A DNA stretch of 41,354 nt, taken from JANLTP01 sp031363055. GTDB lineage: Bacteria; Pseudomonadota; Gammaproteobacteria; Burkholderiales; Burkholderiaceae_E. The notes under the pieces are model-generated. The model ran no database searches, was not told where the DNA came from, and saw only the letters and a list, made by a program, of their open reading frames with translations. A program made the position numbers and the translations under genes. The first letter of the stretch is position 1; every line of letters starts with the position of its first letter. Where the stretch lies: positions 1 to 41,354 of the forward strand of contig JANLTP010000008.1 of the NCBI GenBank assembly GCA_031363055.1, written 5' to 3'. This document shows positions 31,756-40,433 of the stretch, piece after piece.

Positions 31756-32517
31756 CTAAGCGCAGCGCGCACCGTCGACCTCGATGCAGATACCCGATAT
31801 GAACGAGGCTTCGTCGCTGGCCAGATAGAGCGCCGCATTGGCGACATCGAGCGCGGTCGAGAATCGACCTAACGGAATGGACGCGAGGAACTTGGCGCGC
31901 CGCACGTCATCAACCGGTCCGCCGGCAAACTCGGCTGACAGGCCGGTGTCCGGATTGAAGACCGGGTTGATACAGTTGACGCGAATGTTCTCCGGACCGA
32001 ACTCGGCCGCCAGCGATTTGCTGGTCATGATCGCTGCACCTTTTGATCCGTTGTACCAGGTCAGACCCGGGCGCGGGCGAATGCCAGCGGTCGAGGCGAT
32101 ATTGATAAAACTGCCGCCGCCGTTCTTTCGAAATACCGGTACCGCGTGCACGGTAGCGAGATAAATACTTTTGACATTGACCGCAAAGCAGCGGTCAAAT
32201 TCGTCTTCACTGACTTCGAGGGCAGGGCGATTTCGGTGGGTCCAGCCGGCGTTGTTGACCATGACGTCGAGCTTGCCGTAATGCGATACGGCGGCATCGA
32301 CCAACGCTTTCATATCGGCAGATTTAGTGACGTCGGCAGCGAAGAATAAGGCGGTCCCGCCGGCTTTGGTGATTTCTGCGACGACTCGCTCGCCCATTGC
32401 TTTGTTGATGTCGTTGACGACCACCTTGCCGCCCTCTTGTGCCAGGCGCTTGGCGATTCCTTCGCCGATACCGCCGCCCGCACCGGTGACGATGACTACC
32501 TTGTTCTGAATTCGCAT
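31756..32517 (-). CDS. SDR-family NAD(P)-dependent oxidoreductase
   Basis: A 253-residue classical short-chain dehydrogenase. The cofactor motif is TGAGGGIG (11-18), NNAG is at 88-91, the catalytic residues are Ser142, Tyr155 and Lys159, and NPVFNPDTGL takes the place of the PG motif. It would act on an alcohol or keto group of an unknown substrate. The ATG at 32517 is preceded by GGGGAG. The gene is convergent with the Ldh2 gene across the hairpin block and lies about 140 bp downstream of the disulfide oxidoreductase gene on the same strand. Confidence 0.9.
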   Translation of the reverse strand: MRIQNKVVIVTGAGGGIGEGIAKRLAQEGGKVVVNDINKAMGERVVAEITKAGGTALFFAADVTKSADMKALVDAAVSHYGKLDVMVNNAGWTHRNRPALEVSEDEFDRCFAVNVKSIYLATVHAVPVFRKNGGGSFINIASTAGIRPRPGLTWYNGSKGAAIMTSKSLAAEFGPENIRVNCINPVFNPDTGLSAEFAGGPVDDVRRAKFLASIPLGRFSTALDVANAALYLASDEASFISGICIEVDGARCA

Positions 32518-32637
32518 TGTGCTCCCCTGTTTATTAGTGAAATTTTGAACTCGACCGTTGCGAATTATTGCTCAGTTTGTGAATAAGTCACCGCAAGCAG
32601 TGTCGCCGCCGGCAGCCGAGGCAGCACCTTGACGTAT

Positions 32638-32669
32638 TTACGCTGTCAAACTTTCTTACGCTGTCAAAC
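32638..32669. repeat. 18-bp tandem duplication of a gene's last codons and stop
   Basis: TTACGCTGTCAAAC occurs at 32638-32651 and again at 32656-32669. The second copy (reverse strand) encodes the final codons and TAA stop of the disulfide oxidoreductase gene; the first is an exact 14-base copy just beyond the stop. Confidence 0.75.
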
Positions 32670-34029
32670 CTTCCAGCAAGGTTGGCAAGAATTCGGACAC
32701 GGTCGGATGGATATGCACACCGCGGTTAATCGAAGTGTAGGGCTGATCTGCATACATGACCTCCAAAACGGATTGAACGACTTCATCGCCGGACAGGCCG
32801 AGCAGCGCCGCGCCCAGAATTCGTTTTGATTGTGCATCGACCACCATTTTCATGAAGCCCTGAGTTTCACCCGTCTCCTGGGCACGACCGACGCGCGACA
32901 TAGGCATTTTTGCAGTCAATATCGCTCGACCGGTGGCGCGCGCTTCGTTGAAGGTCAGGCCGACCCGGCCCAAGGGTGGATCGATGAAAAGCGCATAGGT
33001 CGAAATCCGATCGGTAACCCTACGTGCGCCGCCGTCGAATAAGTTGGCTGCGACGATTTCATAATCATTCCACGAGGTGTGTGTGAAGGCACCGCGCCCG
33101 TTGACATCGCCGAGCGCATACACACCAGGCACACTGGTTTCGAGTTCGTCATTGACGGTGATGAAGCCGCGTTCATCCACCGCAATGCCGGTGTGCTCAA
33201 GGCCAAGCTGGTCGGAATTCGGCGTGCGCCCGATGGCCAGCAACAGATGCGATCCTTCGATCTTCGGCGCGCCGGATTCACAATCCACGCCTACCCGTAC
33301 GCCTGCACCGTTGCGTTCCACACCAAGGCAATTGGCGCCGGTCCGTACGACGATGCCCTCCCGTTCCAGAATTGCGCGGACTTCATCGCTGATGTCCTCG
33401 TCCTCGCGAGCGATCAGTCGCGGTCCTTTCTCGCAGACAGTTACTTCGGCTCCGAAGCGCCGATACATTTGCGCGAACTCGAGACCGATGTAGCTACCGC
33501 CAATGATGATCAAGTGCGCCGGTACTGCGTCGACATCCATCATCGAGATATTGGTCAGATAAGATACACCTTCTATACCGCTTAGCGCGGGCGCGCCGGG
33601 CCGCCCACCAGTGTTGATGAAGATCTTTCCGGCCGCCAGCCTGCGGTCGGCAACCGCTATTTCGCGCTGACCAGTGAAGCGCGCATGGCCGTGAATCACG
33701 CTGACGTTCTCGGCGCTAGCCATCCATTTTGTGACCCTAGCGCGCGACGCCTGCACTATGCGATCCTTGCGGGCCTTGACGGCCGGCATATCGATGCGCG
33801 GTGGCTGATCGAGGACCACACCATAATCGGCCGCGCGCCGCGCCAGGGCTGCGACCCGCGCCGATGCAATCAGAGATTTTGTCGGTATGCAGCCATTGTT
33901 GACGCAGGTTCCGCCCATCTGGTCGCGTTCAATGAGTACGGTCTTCAAACCCTGACGGCCGCAGCGCGCCGCCAGTGCCGGCCCGGCCTGACCCGCACCA
34001 ATCACGATGACATCGAATTGTTCGATCAT
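32656..34029 (-). CDS. FAD-dependent pyridine nucleotide-disulfide oxidoreductase (dihydrolipoamide dehydrogenase/mercuric reductase-like)
   Basis: A 457-residue class I disulfide reductase. The FAD motif is GAGQAG (11-16), the redox-active disulfide is Cys42-Cys47 (GGTCVNNGCIPTK), the NAD motif is IIGGSYIGLEFAQMY, and the C-terminal His-Glu pair is kept in HIHPTVSEFLP. It lacks the N-terminal metal-binding domain of MerA and no 2-oxoacid dehydrogenase genes are nearby, so it is more likely an uncharacterised FAD-containing oxidoreductase than true Lpd. The ATG at 34029 is only 15 bp from the divergent start of the next gene. Its 3' end is tandemly duplicated. Confidence 0.9.
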   Translation of the reverse strand: MIEQFDVIVIGAGQAGPALAARCGRQGLKTVLIERDQMGGTCVNNGCIPTKSLIASARVAALARRAADYGVVLDQPPRIDMPAVKARKDRIVQASRARVTKWMASAENVSVIHGHARFTGQREIAVADRRLAAGKIFINTGGRPGAPALSGIEGVSYLTNISMMDVDAVPAHLIIIGGSYIGLEFAQMYRRFGAEVTVCEKGPRLIAREDEDISDEVRAILEREGIVVRTGANCLGVERNGAGVRVGVDCESGAPKIEGSHLLLAIGRTPNSDQLGLEHTGIAVDERGFITVNDELETSVPGVYALGDVNGRGAFTHTSWNDYEIVAANLFDGGARRVTDRISTYALFIDPPLGRVGLTFNEARATGRAILTAKMPMSRVGRAQETGETQGFMKMVVDAQSKRILGAALLGLSGDEVVQSVLEVMYADQPYTSINRGVHIHPTVSEFLPTLLEGLTA

Positions 34030-34044
34030 ACTAAGCTCTCTTTA

Positions 34045-34668
34045 ATGTCGTTGAACTGCTGCCCGGCTGCCGCTACATTGACCCTTTGGGAGCCACCCAT
34101 ACCACTTCGCTCTGACCTGTTTCTGGCAAGTCGAGAATTGCAGGCCTGCCTGGCCTCGGACGCGGCGCATGTAGCGCCCGGTGCGCGCGGTGAACATGTT
34201 GCACTGATTCAATCGGCTCTGGTACGCCTGGACGTTCTGGATGCTGACGCGGCGCGCATCGAGGCGAGAACTTACGGACCGCGAACTGCGGCGGCGGTAC
34301 TCACCTACAAACGCGAATTCAACATAGTAAATCGCGCATACCAAAACAGTGCGGACAATATTGTCGGAAGGATGACGATCTCGTCGCTTGATCACGGTAT
34401 CGCAGCGCTTGACGACCGCTTGGGTGGTCCTCGATTAGCCGCGCGACCAGGACCTCATCCGCAGAGCCCGACGGCGGCTGCCGGATTGGTCGCCCCGGGT
34501 CGTCAAGCCGGTCTTGCGAATTCGTTTGGCGTGACATCGACGCGGGTTGCGACCGTTACGGGCTCAGGCGCGTTTGGACCGCCGCTGTTGAATGGTCAGA
34601 CGATTGGGCACCTGCGTACGGTCGGACCTTGGCTCGCAGACCAGGCACGCAAGCTAAACCTGTTTTGA
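34045..34668 (+). CDS. Peptidoglycan-binding-like domain protein of unknown role
   Basis: Taken from the ATG at 34045 the protein has 207 residues. Residues about 45-120 (ARGEHVALIQSALVRLDVL, then YGPRTAAAVLTYKREF and VGRMTISSLDH) fit the PG_binding_1 helical repeat, which binds cell-wall peptidoglycan. The rest is Pro/Gly/Ala-rich and ends in a conserved-looking HLRTVGPWLADQARKLNLF. No signal peptide is seen, so export is unclear. The same frame is open upstream to 33685, but that part is the antisense shadow of the oxidoreductase gene. No clear ribosome site precedes the ATG, and only 15 bp separate it from the divergent start, so its promoter must overlap the neighbouring gene. Confidence 0.65.
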   Translation: MSLNCCPAAATLTLWEPPIPLRSDLFLASRELQACLASDAAHVAPGARGEHVALIQSALVRLDVLDADAARIEARTYGPRTAAAVLTYKREFNIVNRAYQNSADNIVGRMTISSLDHGIAALDDRLGGPRLAARPGPHPQSPTAAAGLVAPGRQAGLANSFGVTSTRVATVTGSGAFGPPLLNGQTIGHLRTVGPWLADQARKLNLF

Positions 34669-34965
34669 GTATTGGGTTGTGAAAGCCGGTCTTGAATACC
34701 GAATTTTGGGTATGGCAAACGATCAATACGTCGCCATTTGGCGCGCCGCAGACCGCTTGTGTATCGCCGTGTGTCTGTTAGACGGCACTGTCAACCCGAA
34801 TTTGCCGGAAACGCGGTAGTATCCGCCTGCGGCCTCGATGACCAGTCCCCTTGCCGCAGTCAAATCAGACATCCTCCGTAACAATTCCGTCTTCCCGACT
34901 GGTGCCACAAGCAAAGCCTTCCTACAGGCATGCGGCAGGTCGACGATCCTCCCGATTGGGATTCC
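34669..34965. other. Intergenic region upstream of rhlE
   Basis: About 300 bp without a convincing gene. A small inverted repeat (ATACC/GGTAT) lies around 34696-34714. The region should hold the rhlE promoter and leader; cold-shock-type helicase leaders are often long, but no specific motif is identified. Confidence 0.4.
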
Positions 34966-36540
34966 ATGAGTTTTGCAGCTCTCGGCTTGTCCGAGCCCCT
35001 GGTACGTGCCGTTGCCGATAAAGGCTACACACAACCTACCCCTATTCAACAACAAGCCATTCCTGCCGTTCTGGGCGGTGGCGATTTATTGGCCGGCGCT
35101 CAAACCGGCACCGGCAAGACTGCTGGTTTCACTTTGCCGATATTGCAGCGCCTGTCCGACAATCCGTCGGTACGCAACGCCAAGGGCAAGTGGCCAGTCC
35201 GCGTTCTGGTCTTGACGCCGACGCGTGAGTTGGCCGCACAGATTCAAGAGTCGGTTCGCGACTATGGCAAACACTTGCCGTTCACCTCGGCCGTCGTGTT
35301 TGGCGGTGTCGGCATCAACCCGCAGATCCGCCAGTTGCAAGGCCGAGTCGACATTTTGGTGGCAACGCCGGGCCGCTTGCTCGATCACGTCGGCCAGCGC
35401 ACGGTTGATTTGTCGCAGGTCGAGATTCTGGTCCTCGATGAAGCCGACCGGATGCTCGACATGGGCTTTTTGCGCGATATCAAACGCGTGCTTGCCCTGT
35501 TGCCGAAGAAGCGCCAGAACCTGTTGTTCTCGGCGACCTTCTCCGACGAGATCAAGGTGTTGGCCGACAGTTTGCTGAACGCACCGGCGCTGATTGAAGT
35601 GGCCCGCCGCAATGCGACCGCCGATTTGATTACTCAGTCGGTTTTTCTGGTTGACCGCGGCCGCAAACGCGAACTACTCTCGCACATGATCAAGGAACAC
35701 AACTGGTTCCAGGTGCTGGTGTTCACGCGCACCAAACATGGCGCGAATCGATTGGCCGAGCAATTGAACAAGGACAAGATCTCGGCGTTGGCCATTCATG
35801 GCAACAAGAGCCAGAGTGCGCGCACCCGTGCGCTGGCTGAGTTCAAGGATTCGAGCCTGCAAGTGTTGGTTGCGACCGATATCGCCGCGCGCGGACTCGA
35901 CATTGTCGAGCTGCCGCATGTCGTCAACTATGAATTGCCGAATGTGGCGGAAGACTATGTGCACCGGATCGGTCGCACCGGTCGCGCTGGCTCCGAGGGT
36001 GAGGCTATTTCGCTGGTGTGCATCGATGAATACCAGTTTCTGGCGGACATCGAAAAGCTCATCAAGAAAGAGTTGCCGCGCAAGATCATTGCGGGGTTCG
36101 AGCTCGATCCGAACGATCGTCCGGAAGCGATCGTGCTGGGCTTTGGTCGCACCATCAATGGTTCAGGGCGAGGCGCCAACGCGCCGCGCGCACCGAGCTC
36201 GCAAGGTCGTGGGCCAAGTGCGCCAGGACGGGGATCGAGCTCGCCAGGGCGTGGACAGCGTTCGCAGCGTTCATCGAATCGACATGCACCGGCAGCGCCG
36301 GTTCGCAACAGCGCGCCGGTACAACGCAGTTTCTCGGCACCTGTGCAGAATCACGCGGGTCCGAAGCCAGCGGTGCGGCCCTTGCAAGTGGTACCGTCCA
36401 CAAGCCAGCCACGATCAGTGCAAACCGGTACACAACAACCCGCACAGCAAGTAGCGGCGCAGCCCAGTCGCAGCAACGCGCCGAGCGGCGTCGGCGGCTT
36501 TCGGCCGCAACCGTCGCAGCGCGGACGGTTTGCCCGGTAG
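34966..36540 (+). CDS. rhlE: ATP-dependent DEAD-box RNA helicase RhlE
   Basis: A 524-residue DEAD-box helicase. It begins MSFAALGLSEPLVRAV as E. coli RhlE does (MSF-LGL), which favours the ATG at 34966 over one twelve codons upstream. The Q motif is PTPIQQQAIP (25-34), motif I AQTGTGKT (45-52), Ia PTRELAAQI (85-93), II DEAD (158-161), III SAT (189-191), with ARGLDI and HRIGRTGRAG in the second RecA domain. The last 130 residues are a low-complexity Arg/Gly/Ser/Pro/Gln tail, as in many proteobacterial RhlE proteins, probably for RNA binding. The enzyme remodels rRNA and mRNA structure in ribosome assembly or decay. Confidence 0.93.
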   Translation: MSFAALGLSEPLVRAVADKGYTQPTPIQQQAIPAVLGGGDLLAGAQTGTGKTAGFTLPILQRLSDNPSVRNAKGKWPVRVLVLTPTRELAAQIQESVRDYGKHLPFTSAVVFGGVGINPQIRQLQGRVDILVATPGRLLDHVGQRTVDLSQVEILVLDEADRMLDMGFLRDIKRVLALLPKKRQNLLFSATFSDEIKVLADSLLNAPALIEVARRNATADLITQSVFLVDRGRKRELLSHMIKEHNWFQVLVFTRTKHGANRLAEQLNKDKISALAIHGNKSQSARTRALAEFKDSSLQVLVATDIAARGLDIVELPHVVNYELPNVAEDYVHRIGRTGRAGSEGEAISLVCIDEYQFLADIEKLIKKELPRKIIAGFELDPNDRPEAIVLGFGRTINGSGRGANAPRAPSSQGRGPSAPGRGSSSPGRGQRSQRSSNRHAPAAPVRNSAPVQRSFSAPVQNHAGPKPAVRPLQVVPSTSQPRSVQTGTQQPAQQVAAQPSRSNAPSGVGGFRPQPSQRGRFAR

Positions 36541-36567
36541 CTCCGATTAGCAGGCTTTCGCTATAGC

Positions 36568-36596
36568 AGCACCCGTCGATCGGTTCGATGGGTGCT
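36568..36596. terminator. Hairpin downstream of rhlE
   Basis: AGCACCC and GGGTGCT form a 7-bp stem, extended inside by ATCG/CGAT with a bulge. It begins 28 bp after the rhlE stop, well placed for a terminator, but no T tract follows. Confidence 0.45.
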
Positions 36597-36627
36597 CCAC
36601 ACGACAAGGGGTACTCCACGCGACAAG
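36590..36627. repeat. 19-bp tandem duplication between rhlE and the ATPase gene
   Basis: GGGTGCTCCACACGACAAG is followed directly by GGGTACTCCACGCGACAAG (17 of 19 identical). The first copy begins with the right arm of the rhlE hairpin. Confidence 0.85.
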
Positions 36628-36641
36628 GCTGCGTGATCGAT

Positions 36642-36657
36642 GAAGCCGCTTGGCTTC
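36642..36657. terminator. Small GC hairpin between convergent rhlE and ATPase genes
   Basis: GAAGCC-GCTT-GGCTTC, a perfect 6-bp stem with a 4-nt loop, 38 bp beyond the stop of the minus-strand ATPase gene. No T tract on either strand. Confidence 0.4.
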
Positions 36658-36694
36658 GTCCGAAATGCCATGAGCAGTGAAATCGGCGTTCGCT

Positions 36695-37855
36695 TTAACT
36701 TGCGACTCCAGCGACTTCGATGTCCTGTCGAATAAAGTTGTCGCTGCCTCCGTACACAACCATTTGTCGCGCTGTACGCTCGCCTAACATCGACCCCACC
36801 TGGTACAGGTTTTTCGCAAAGTGGTGGTGATAAGTTTCGGCTGACTTGATCTCTACCAGTCCGATCCCTCCGGGCCGATTCGTGTTCTCGATTAGCAGGT
36901 CGACTTCCACGCCATTGCTGTCTCGATAGAAGTACAAGGGTTGATTCAGGCCTTGATTCGCGAAATGCTTGAGAAACTCGAGGATGACCAGGTTTTCGAA
37001 GAAGTGCCCTCGTAGCGGATGCGAGGCGACTTGCCCTTGATCTCGAATACCGCACAGCCACGCCGCCAAACCGACATCGTAAAAGTAGAGTTTCTGCGAT
37101 TTCACAAGGCGTTTCGAGAGATTCTCAAACCATGGCGGCAGCCGGAATATGACGAAGCTCGCTTCGAGCAGATTGATCCAGGCTTTGCAAGTATTCGCCG
37201 TAATTCCAGCGTCATTGCCCAGACTGTGGAGATTCAGTAGTTGCCCGGAACGTCCCGCACAAAGCTGCACAAAACGTCTGAATTCGCTCAGGTTGCGTAA
37301 ATCGATCAGTTGCCTGAGATCGCGTTCGATGTAGGTTTCGAAATAGTCACGCAACAAGGTCGAAGGATCCAGCGTCGATGGGTCCGCGAAAATGCGCGGG
37401 TAACCACCGCAAAACAGAAGCCGATCGACTGAACAATCGATTCTGGCTCGTCTCAATTCATTGATCGACAGCGGCAGAAGGCGAAGCAGGGCAGTGCGTC
37501 CGGCCAGTGACTGAGTCACCGTTCGCATCAACTCGAACTGGTAGCTGCCGGTCAGGATGAATTGACCGGGTCGATTGTGTTCGTCGACCTGGACCTGGAT
37601 ATAGCTGAGCAAATCCGGTACGCGTTGTACCTCGTCGATGATTGCCCCGTCTCGCAAACGGCCAAGGAATCCGCGCGGGTCGTTCCGAGCAAATTCTCGC
37701 TCGGTAGGGTCCTCCAGATTGACGTAGGCGAGACTCGGGAAGGCTTGCCGACAGAGGGTCGTCTTACCCGATTGCCGCGGTCCAGTGATCGTAACCACAG
37801 GGTAGTCGCGAGCCCTGGCCAGGGCAATTGGGGTGAGTAAGCGGGGGATAAGCAT
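36695..37855 (-). CDS. AAA_14/DUF4143 ATP-binding protein
   Basis: A 386-residue protein of the AAA_14 plus DUF4143 architecture. Walker A is ITGPRQSGKTT (about 23-33), Walker B IIDEVQRVPDLL, sensor FILTGSYQFELMRTVTQSLAGR, then a C-terminal nuclease-like half with FYRDSNGVEVDLLIE and GLVEIKSAETYH, which contains the D...E-x-K residues of a PD-(D/E)XK-like core. The family is widespread in genomic islands and its role is unknown; links to nucleic acids or toxin-antitoxin behaviour have been suggested. Its codon use looks more AT-rich than its neighbours, fitting lateral acquisition. A palindrome lies immediately upstream. Confidence 0.9.
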   Translation of the reverse strand: MLIPRLLTPIALARARDYPVVTITGPRQSGKTTLCRQAFPSLAYVNLEDPTEREFARNDPRGFLGRLRDGAIIDEVQRVPDLLSYIQVQVDEHNRPGQFILTGSYQFELMRTVTQSLAGRTALLRLLPLSINELRRARIDCSVDRLLFCGGYPRIFADPSTLDPSTLLRDYFETYIERDLRQLIDLRNLSEFRRFVQLCAGRSGQLLNLHSLGNDAGITANTCKAWINLLEASFVIFRLPPWFENLSKRLVKSQKLYFYDVGLAAWLCGIRDQGQVASHPLRGHFFENLVILEFLKHFANQGLNQPLYFYRDSNGVEVDLLIENTNRPGGIGLVEIKSAETYHHHFAKNLYQVGSMLGERTARQMVVYGGSDNFIRQDIEVAGVAS

Positions 37856-37878
37856 CTTTTGGAAGAACCAGGCATACT

Positions 37879-37911
37879 ATGCAATATCGCAATTGCATTG
37901 CAGTATTACAT
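37879..37911 (-). promoter_or_regulatory. 33-bp imperfect palindrome upstream of the AAA_14/DUF4143 gene
   Basis: Half-sites ATGCAATATCGCAAT (37879-37893) and ATTGCAGTATTACAT (37897-37911) flank TGC; 24 of 33 positions are symmetric. It sits 24 bp upstream of the ATPase start codon in an AT-rich patch, as expected for an operator overlapping a promoter. Confidence 0.55.
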
Positions 37912-37987
37912 AACAATAGGCTGCGGTTGACCTCCGCGAGACCTTGGTTTTCAGGATGTCGAGCGCAACGCCGCGACCGACGTGCTC

Positions 37988-38656
37988 TCAGCGCTTTAGC
38001 GCCAGAGCCACGCCATCGGCGATCGGCAGCAAGGACAGGTCGATGCGCTGATCCGAGTGCAACTTGGCATTGAGTGCCTGCAACGCGAGCGTGTCCGGAT
38101 CCTTTGACGGACTGGCCACTGCGCCGTCCCACAGCATGTTGTCGATCGCGATCAAGCCGCCGCGTCGCACCAGCAGCAAGCAGCGTTCGTAATAGGCGTC
38201 ATAACTGGTCTTGTCGGCATCGATGAATGCGAAGTCGAACGTGCCTTGCTCGCCCGCGGTCAGTCGAACGTCGAGCGTCTCGATCGCGGGCGCCAGGCAT
38301 AGTTCAATCTTATGCGCGACACCGGCGTGCTCCCAAAACGGTTTGCCGATCCGCGTGTATTCATCGCTGACATCGCAGGCCAACAGGCGGCCGTCGTCGG
38401 GTAGCGCCAGTGCGACCGTGAGTGCGCTGTAGCCGGTGAACACGCCTACTTCCAGCGCGTATCTGGCACCGGTCAGTTTGATGAGCATCGCCATCAGTTG
38501 CCCTTGCTCGGGCGCGATCTGCATGCCGGCGTAGCGGTGCTGCATCGTCGTCGTGCGCAGGGCGGTTTGCGCCGGATGTTCTCGCAGCGAATGGTCAAGC
38601 AGGTACTGATATAGGGTGTCGGTTAGCTGGAGCGTTCGTTTGCCCATTCTGTTCAT
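37988..38656 (-). CDS. SAM-dependent O-methyltransferase (caffeoyl-CoA/catechol OMT-like)
   Basis: A 222-residue protein of the Methyltransf_3 family. SAM-binding motif YALEVGVFTGYSALTVALALP, then LLACDVSDEYTRIGKPFWEHAG, metal-site Asp in FDFAFIDADKTSYDAYYERCLLLVRRGGLIAIDN with D-N ligands typical of the divalent metal-dependent OMTs. It would methylate a catechol-type hydroxyl. The start could be the ATG at 38656 or the ATG three codons downstream (38647); neither has a clear ribosome site. Its neighbours give no pathway hint. Confidence 0.9.
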   Translation of the reverse strand: MNRMGKRTLQLTDTLYQYLLDHSLREHPAQTALRTTTMQHRYAGMQIAPEQGQLMAMLIKLTGARYALEVGVFTGYSALTVALALPDDGRLLACDVSDEYTRIGKPFWEHAGVAHKIELCLAPAIETLDVRLTAGEQGTFDFAFIDADKTSYDAYYERCLLLVRRGGLIAIDNMLWDGAVASPSKDPDTLALQALNAKLHSDQRIDLSLLPIADGVALALKR

Positions 38657-38759
38657 CCGTTCACTTCAAGCCAGGCGGAGCAATTGTGCAATGATTGAAT
38701 TTTCCATCAATGCCCTCGTTGGCGTGAAAGAGACTCATTCGCGCCGATAAGTGTAGATT

Positions 38760-39743
38760 ATGGCGCGAAACATCGGTCAATTCGCCGCCAACAATGCCGA
38801 TATACTCGGCAGACCAACGATGCTGCCCACTGCGCTTATTGCAATTTTGCTTCTCGAAATCGGCTACTGCCTGATTTTCGGTTACTTCATGCTGGGCGAC
38901 GGGATGGCTCAACGGCTCGACGAATTGTCGATCTGTATCCTGGTGTACTTGATTGCAGTTCGGGTTGCCCTGGTTCTCGCCACGTTTCTGGCCGCCCATG
39001 CCTTGAATCCGGTTCAGCCACCGATGAGCACGAGCGCACGTTTGCGCATGATGGCAAAGGAATCAGTTGCCACGCTGCTGGCATTTAGCCTATTGATCCC
39101 GTTGTCATTCTTCCTGGCACCACGCCTGAAAAATTCAAAATCAACGACCGTGGTCTTGATGGTGCACGGGTTCATGAGTAACAGCGGCATTTGGTGGTGG
39201 TTGGCACGACAGTTACGCCGGCAGGGCATTACCGGTCTCGACAGCTTGAACTTGTCTCCGATGTTTGGCGACATTGATCAATACGTCGCTCAGTTGAACA
39301 AACGTATCATGCAGTTGCGCTCGCGTGGCGTTAATCATGTTTTTCTGATTGGCCACAGCATGGGCGGGTTGGTGTGCCGCGCCTGGCTGCAGTCCAGGAC
39401 CACCAACGGGGTAACCGCCGATGGACTTCAGTGCCAGCTCTTGACACTCTGCACTCCGTGGTTTGGCACCCGAATTGCACGGTTCATTCCTTGGAAAAAT
39501 CTCGTCCAAATGGCGCACCGCAGTGCCTGGGTCCTCGCGCACTCGGCCCGGCCCGACTTTCGCGCGCTGGCCCTTTATTCCGCCCATGACAACGTGGTGA
39601 TCCCCTACACCTCCGGATTTGATCAGAGTATCGAGTCGAGCGAACTGCGCGCGCTCGGTCATTTGAGCGTTCTGTTCGAACCAGGAATTGCCGACGAAAT
39701 CTTGGAGCGTTTGCGCTCCTGGCCTGCCGTCAAAGATGCTTAG
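38760..39743 (+). CDS. Membrane-anchored alpha/beta hydrolase, lipase-like
   Basis: A 327-residue protein with three N-terminal hydrophobic segments (about 20-45, 58-80 and 103-120), then an alpha/beta-hydrolase domain. The oxyanion segment is LMVHGFMSNSGIWWWLARQL, the nucleophile elbow GHSMGG, and a candidate Asp and His lie in YSAHDNVVIPY and LGHLSVLF, so the triad looks complete. Resemblance is to triacylglycerol lipase/LipA-type esterases. The catalytic domain is probably periplasmic or membrane-associated; orientation cannot be fixed. The start ATG at 38760 lacks an obvious ribosome site; a second ATG at 38820 (MLPTAL) would start just before the first helix. Confidence 0.82.
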   Translation: MARNIGQFAANNADILGRPTMLPTALIAILLLEIGYCLIFGYFMLGDGMAQRLDELSICILVYLIAVRVALVLATFLAAHALNPVQPPMSTSARLRMMAKESVATLLAFSLLIPLSFFLAPRLKNSKSTTVVLMVHGFMSNSGIWWWLARQLRRQGITGLDSLNLSPMFGDIDQYVAQLNKRIMQLRSRGVNHVFLIGHSMGGLVCRAWLQSRTTNGVTADGLQCQLLTLCTPWFGTRIARFIPWKNLVQMAHRSAWVLAHSARPDFRALALYSAHDNVVIPYTSGFDQSIESSELRALGHLSVLFEPGIADEILERLRSWPAVKDA

Positions 39744-39988
39744 ATGGATACGGTGGCGCCAACCGCGTGAATCGAAGTAACACAAATAAAAAATGATTTT
39801 TGTGAATATGGTTTATGCGAATATTCATTTGATCCGCAATTGGCTTCAATACCGATCGGCGCACTTTGGGCTGGCGCAGGAACCTTAGACCTACGCAACG
39901 GTCCAGTTAGTTTATCTGCCCTATGTAGGGGAGGACACAGCGAGACAGTTGCAGTACGATCTTCAAATCATCGACGAGGAGAACCAGC
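39744..39988. other. AT-rich intergenic region
   Basis: About 245 bp without a gene. An AT-rich inverted repeat (CACAAA...TTTGTG) lies around 39780-39803, downstream of the lipase-like gene. GAGGAG at 39976-39981 is the ribosome site of the next gene. No clear promoter hexamers. Confidence 0.4.
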
Positions 39989-40387
39989 ATGAATAATGTC
40001 GCGCTCAGCATACGAGTTTTTGCGATATATCTGTTCGGCACAGCCGCAACACTAATTTTTGCGCCGAATTTGCTGCTGAAGATCCTCGGCATAGCCGTTA
40101 CCGAGGAACATTGGATTCGTTTGGTCGGCATGCTCGTATTCTTCATTGGGTACTACTACTGGAGGGCGTCGGCAGTGGATGCGCGGCAGTTCTTCGAGTG
40201 GACGGTGTTTGGACGGTTGGCCTTGGTGTCGCCCTTTTTCATTGGATTTGTGTTGATGGGCTGGATGCCTCCCATTATGTTGAGTTTTGCAGTGATTGAC
40301 GTACTCGGTGGTTTATGGACCCGCGCCGCTCTTAAAAACACCGATTCATTCGGCAGCGCGGGCGCGACGGTGGGCTCGAAACGTTAG
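39989..40387 (+). CDS. Small four-helix membrane protein, unknown function
   Basis: A 132-residue protein with four hydrophobic segments (about 8-32, 43-60, 73-92 and 93-112) and a short polar C-terminus. Between helices are TEEHWIRLVGMLVFFIGYYYWRA and FFEWTVFGRLALVSPFFI, patterns seen in small uncharacterised inner-membrane proteins. The strong GAGGAG site eight bases before the ATG supports a real gene. No partner is obvious; the gene is convergent with vapC. Confidence 0.8.
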   Translation: MNNVALSIRVFAIYLFGTAATLIFAPNLLLKILGIAVTEEHWIRLVGMLVFFIGYYYWRASAVDARQFFEWTVFGRLALVSPFFIGFVLMGWMPPIMLSFAVIDVLGGLWTRAALKNTDSFGSAGATVGSKR

Positions 40388-40433
40388 CGTCGTCTGATTG
40401 GGTGAAGTTCGAACGGCCTTGCGAGGCGTCCGA

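Noticed and set aside
32656..34029. Mercuric reductase
   Set aside because: No N-terminal metal-binding domain, no C-terminal vicinal cysteines and no mer genes nearby.
33685..34044. N-terminal extension of the peptidoglycan-binding-like protein
   Set aside because: Antisense to the well-supported disulfide oxidoreductase gene.
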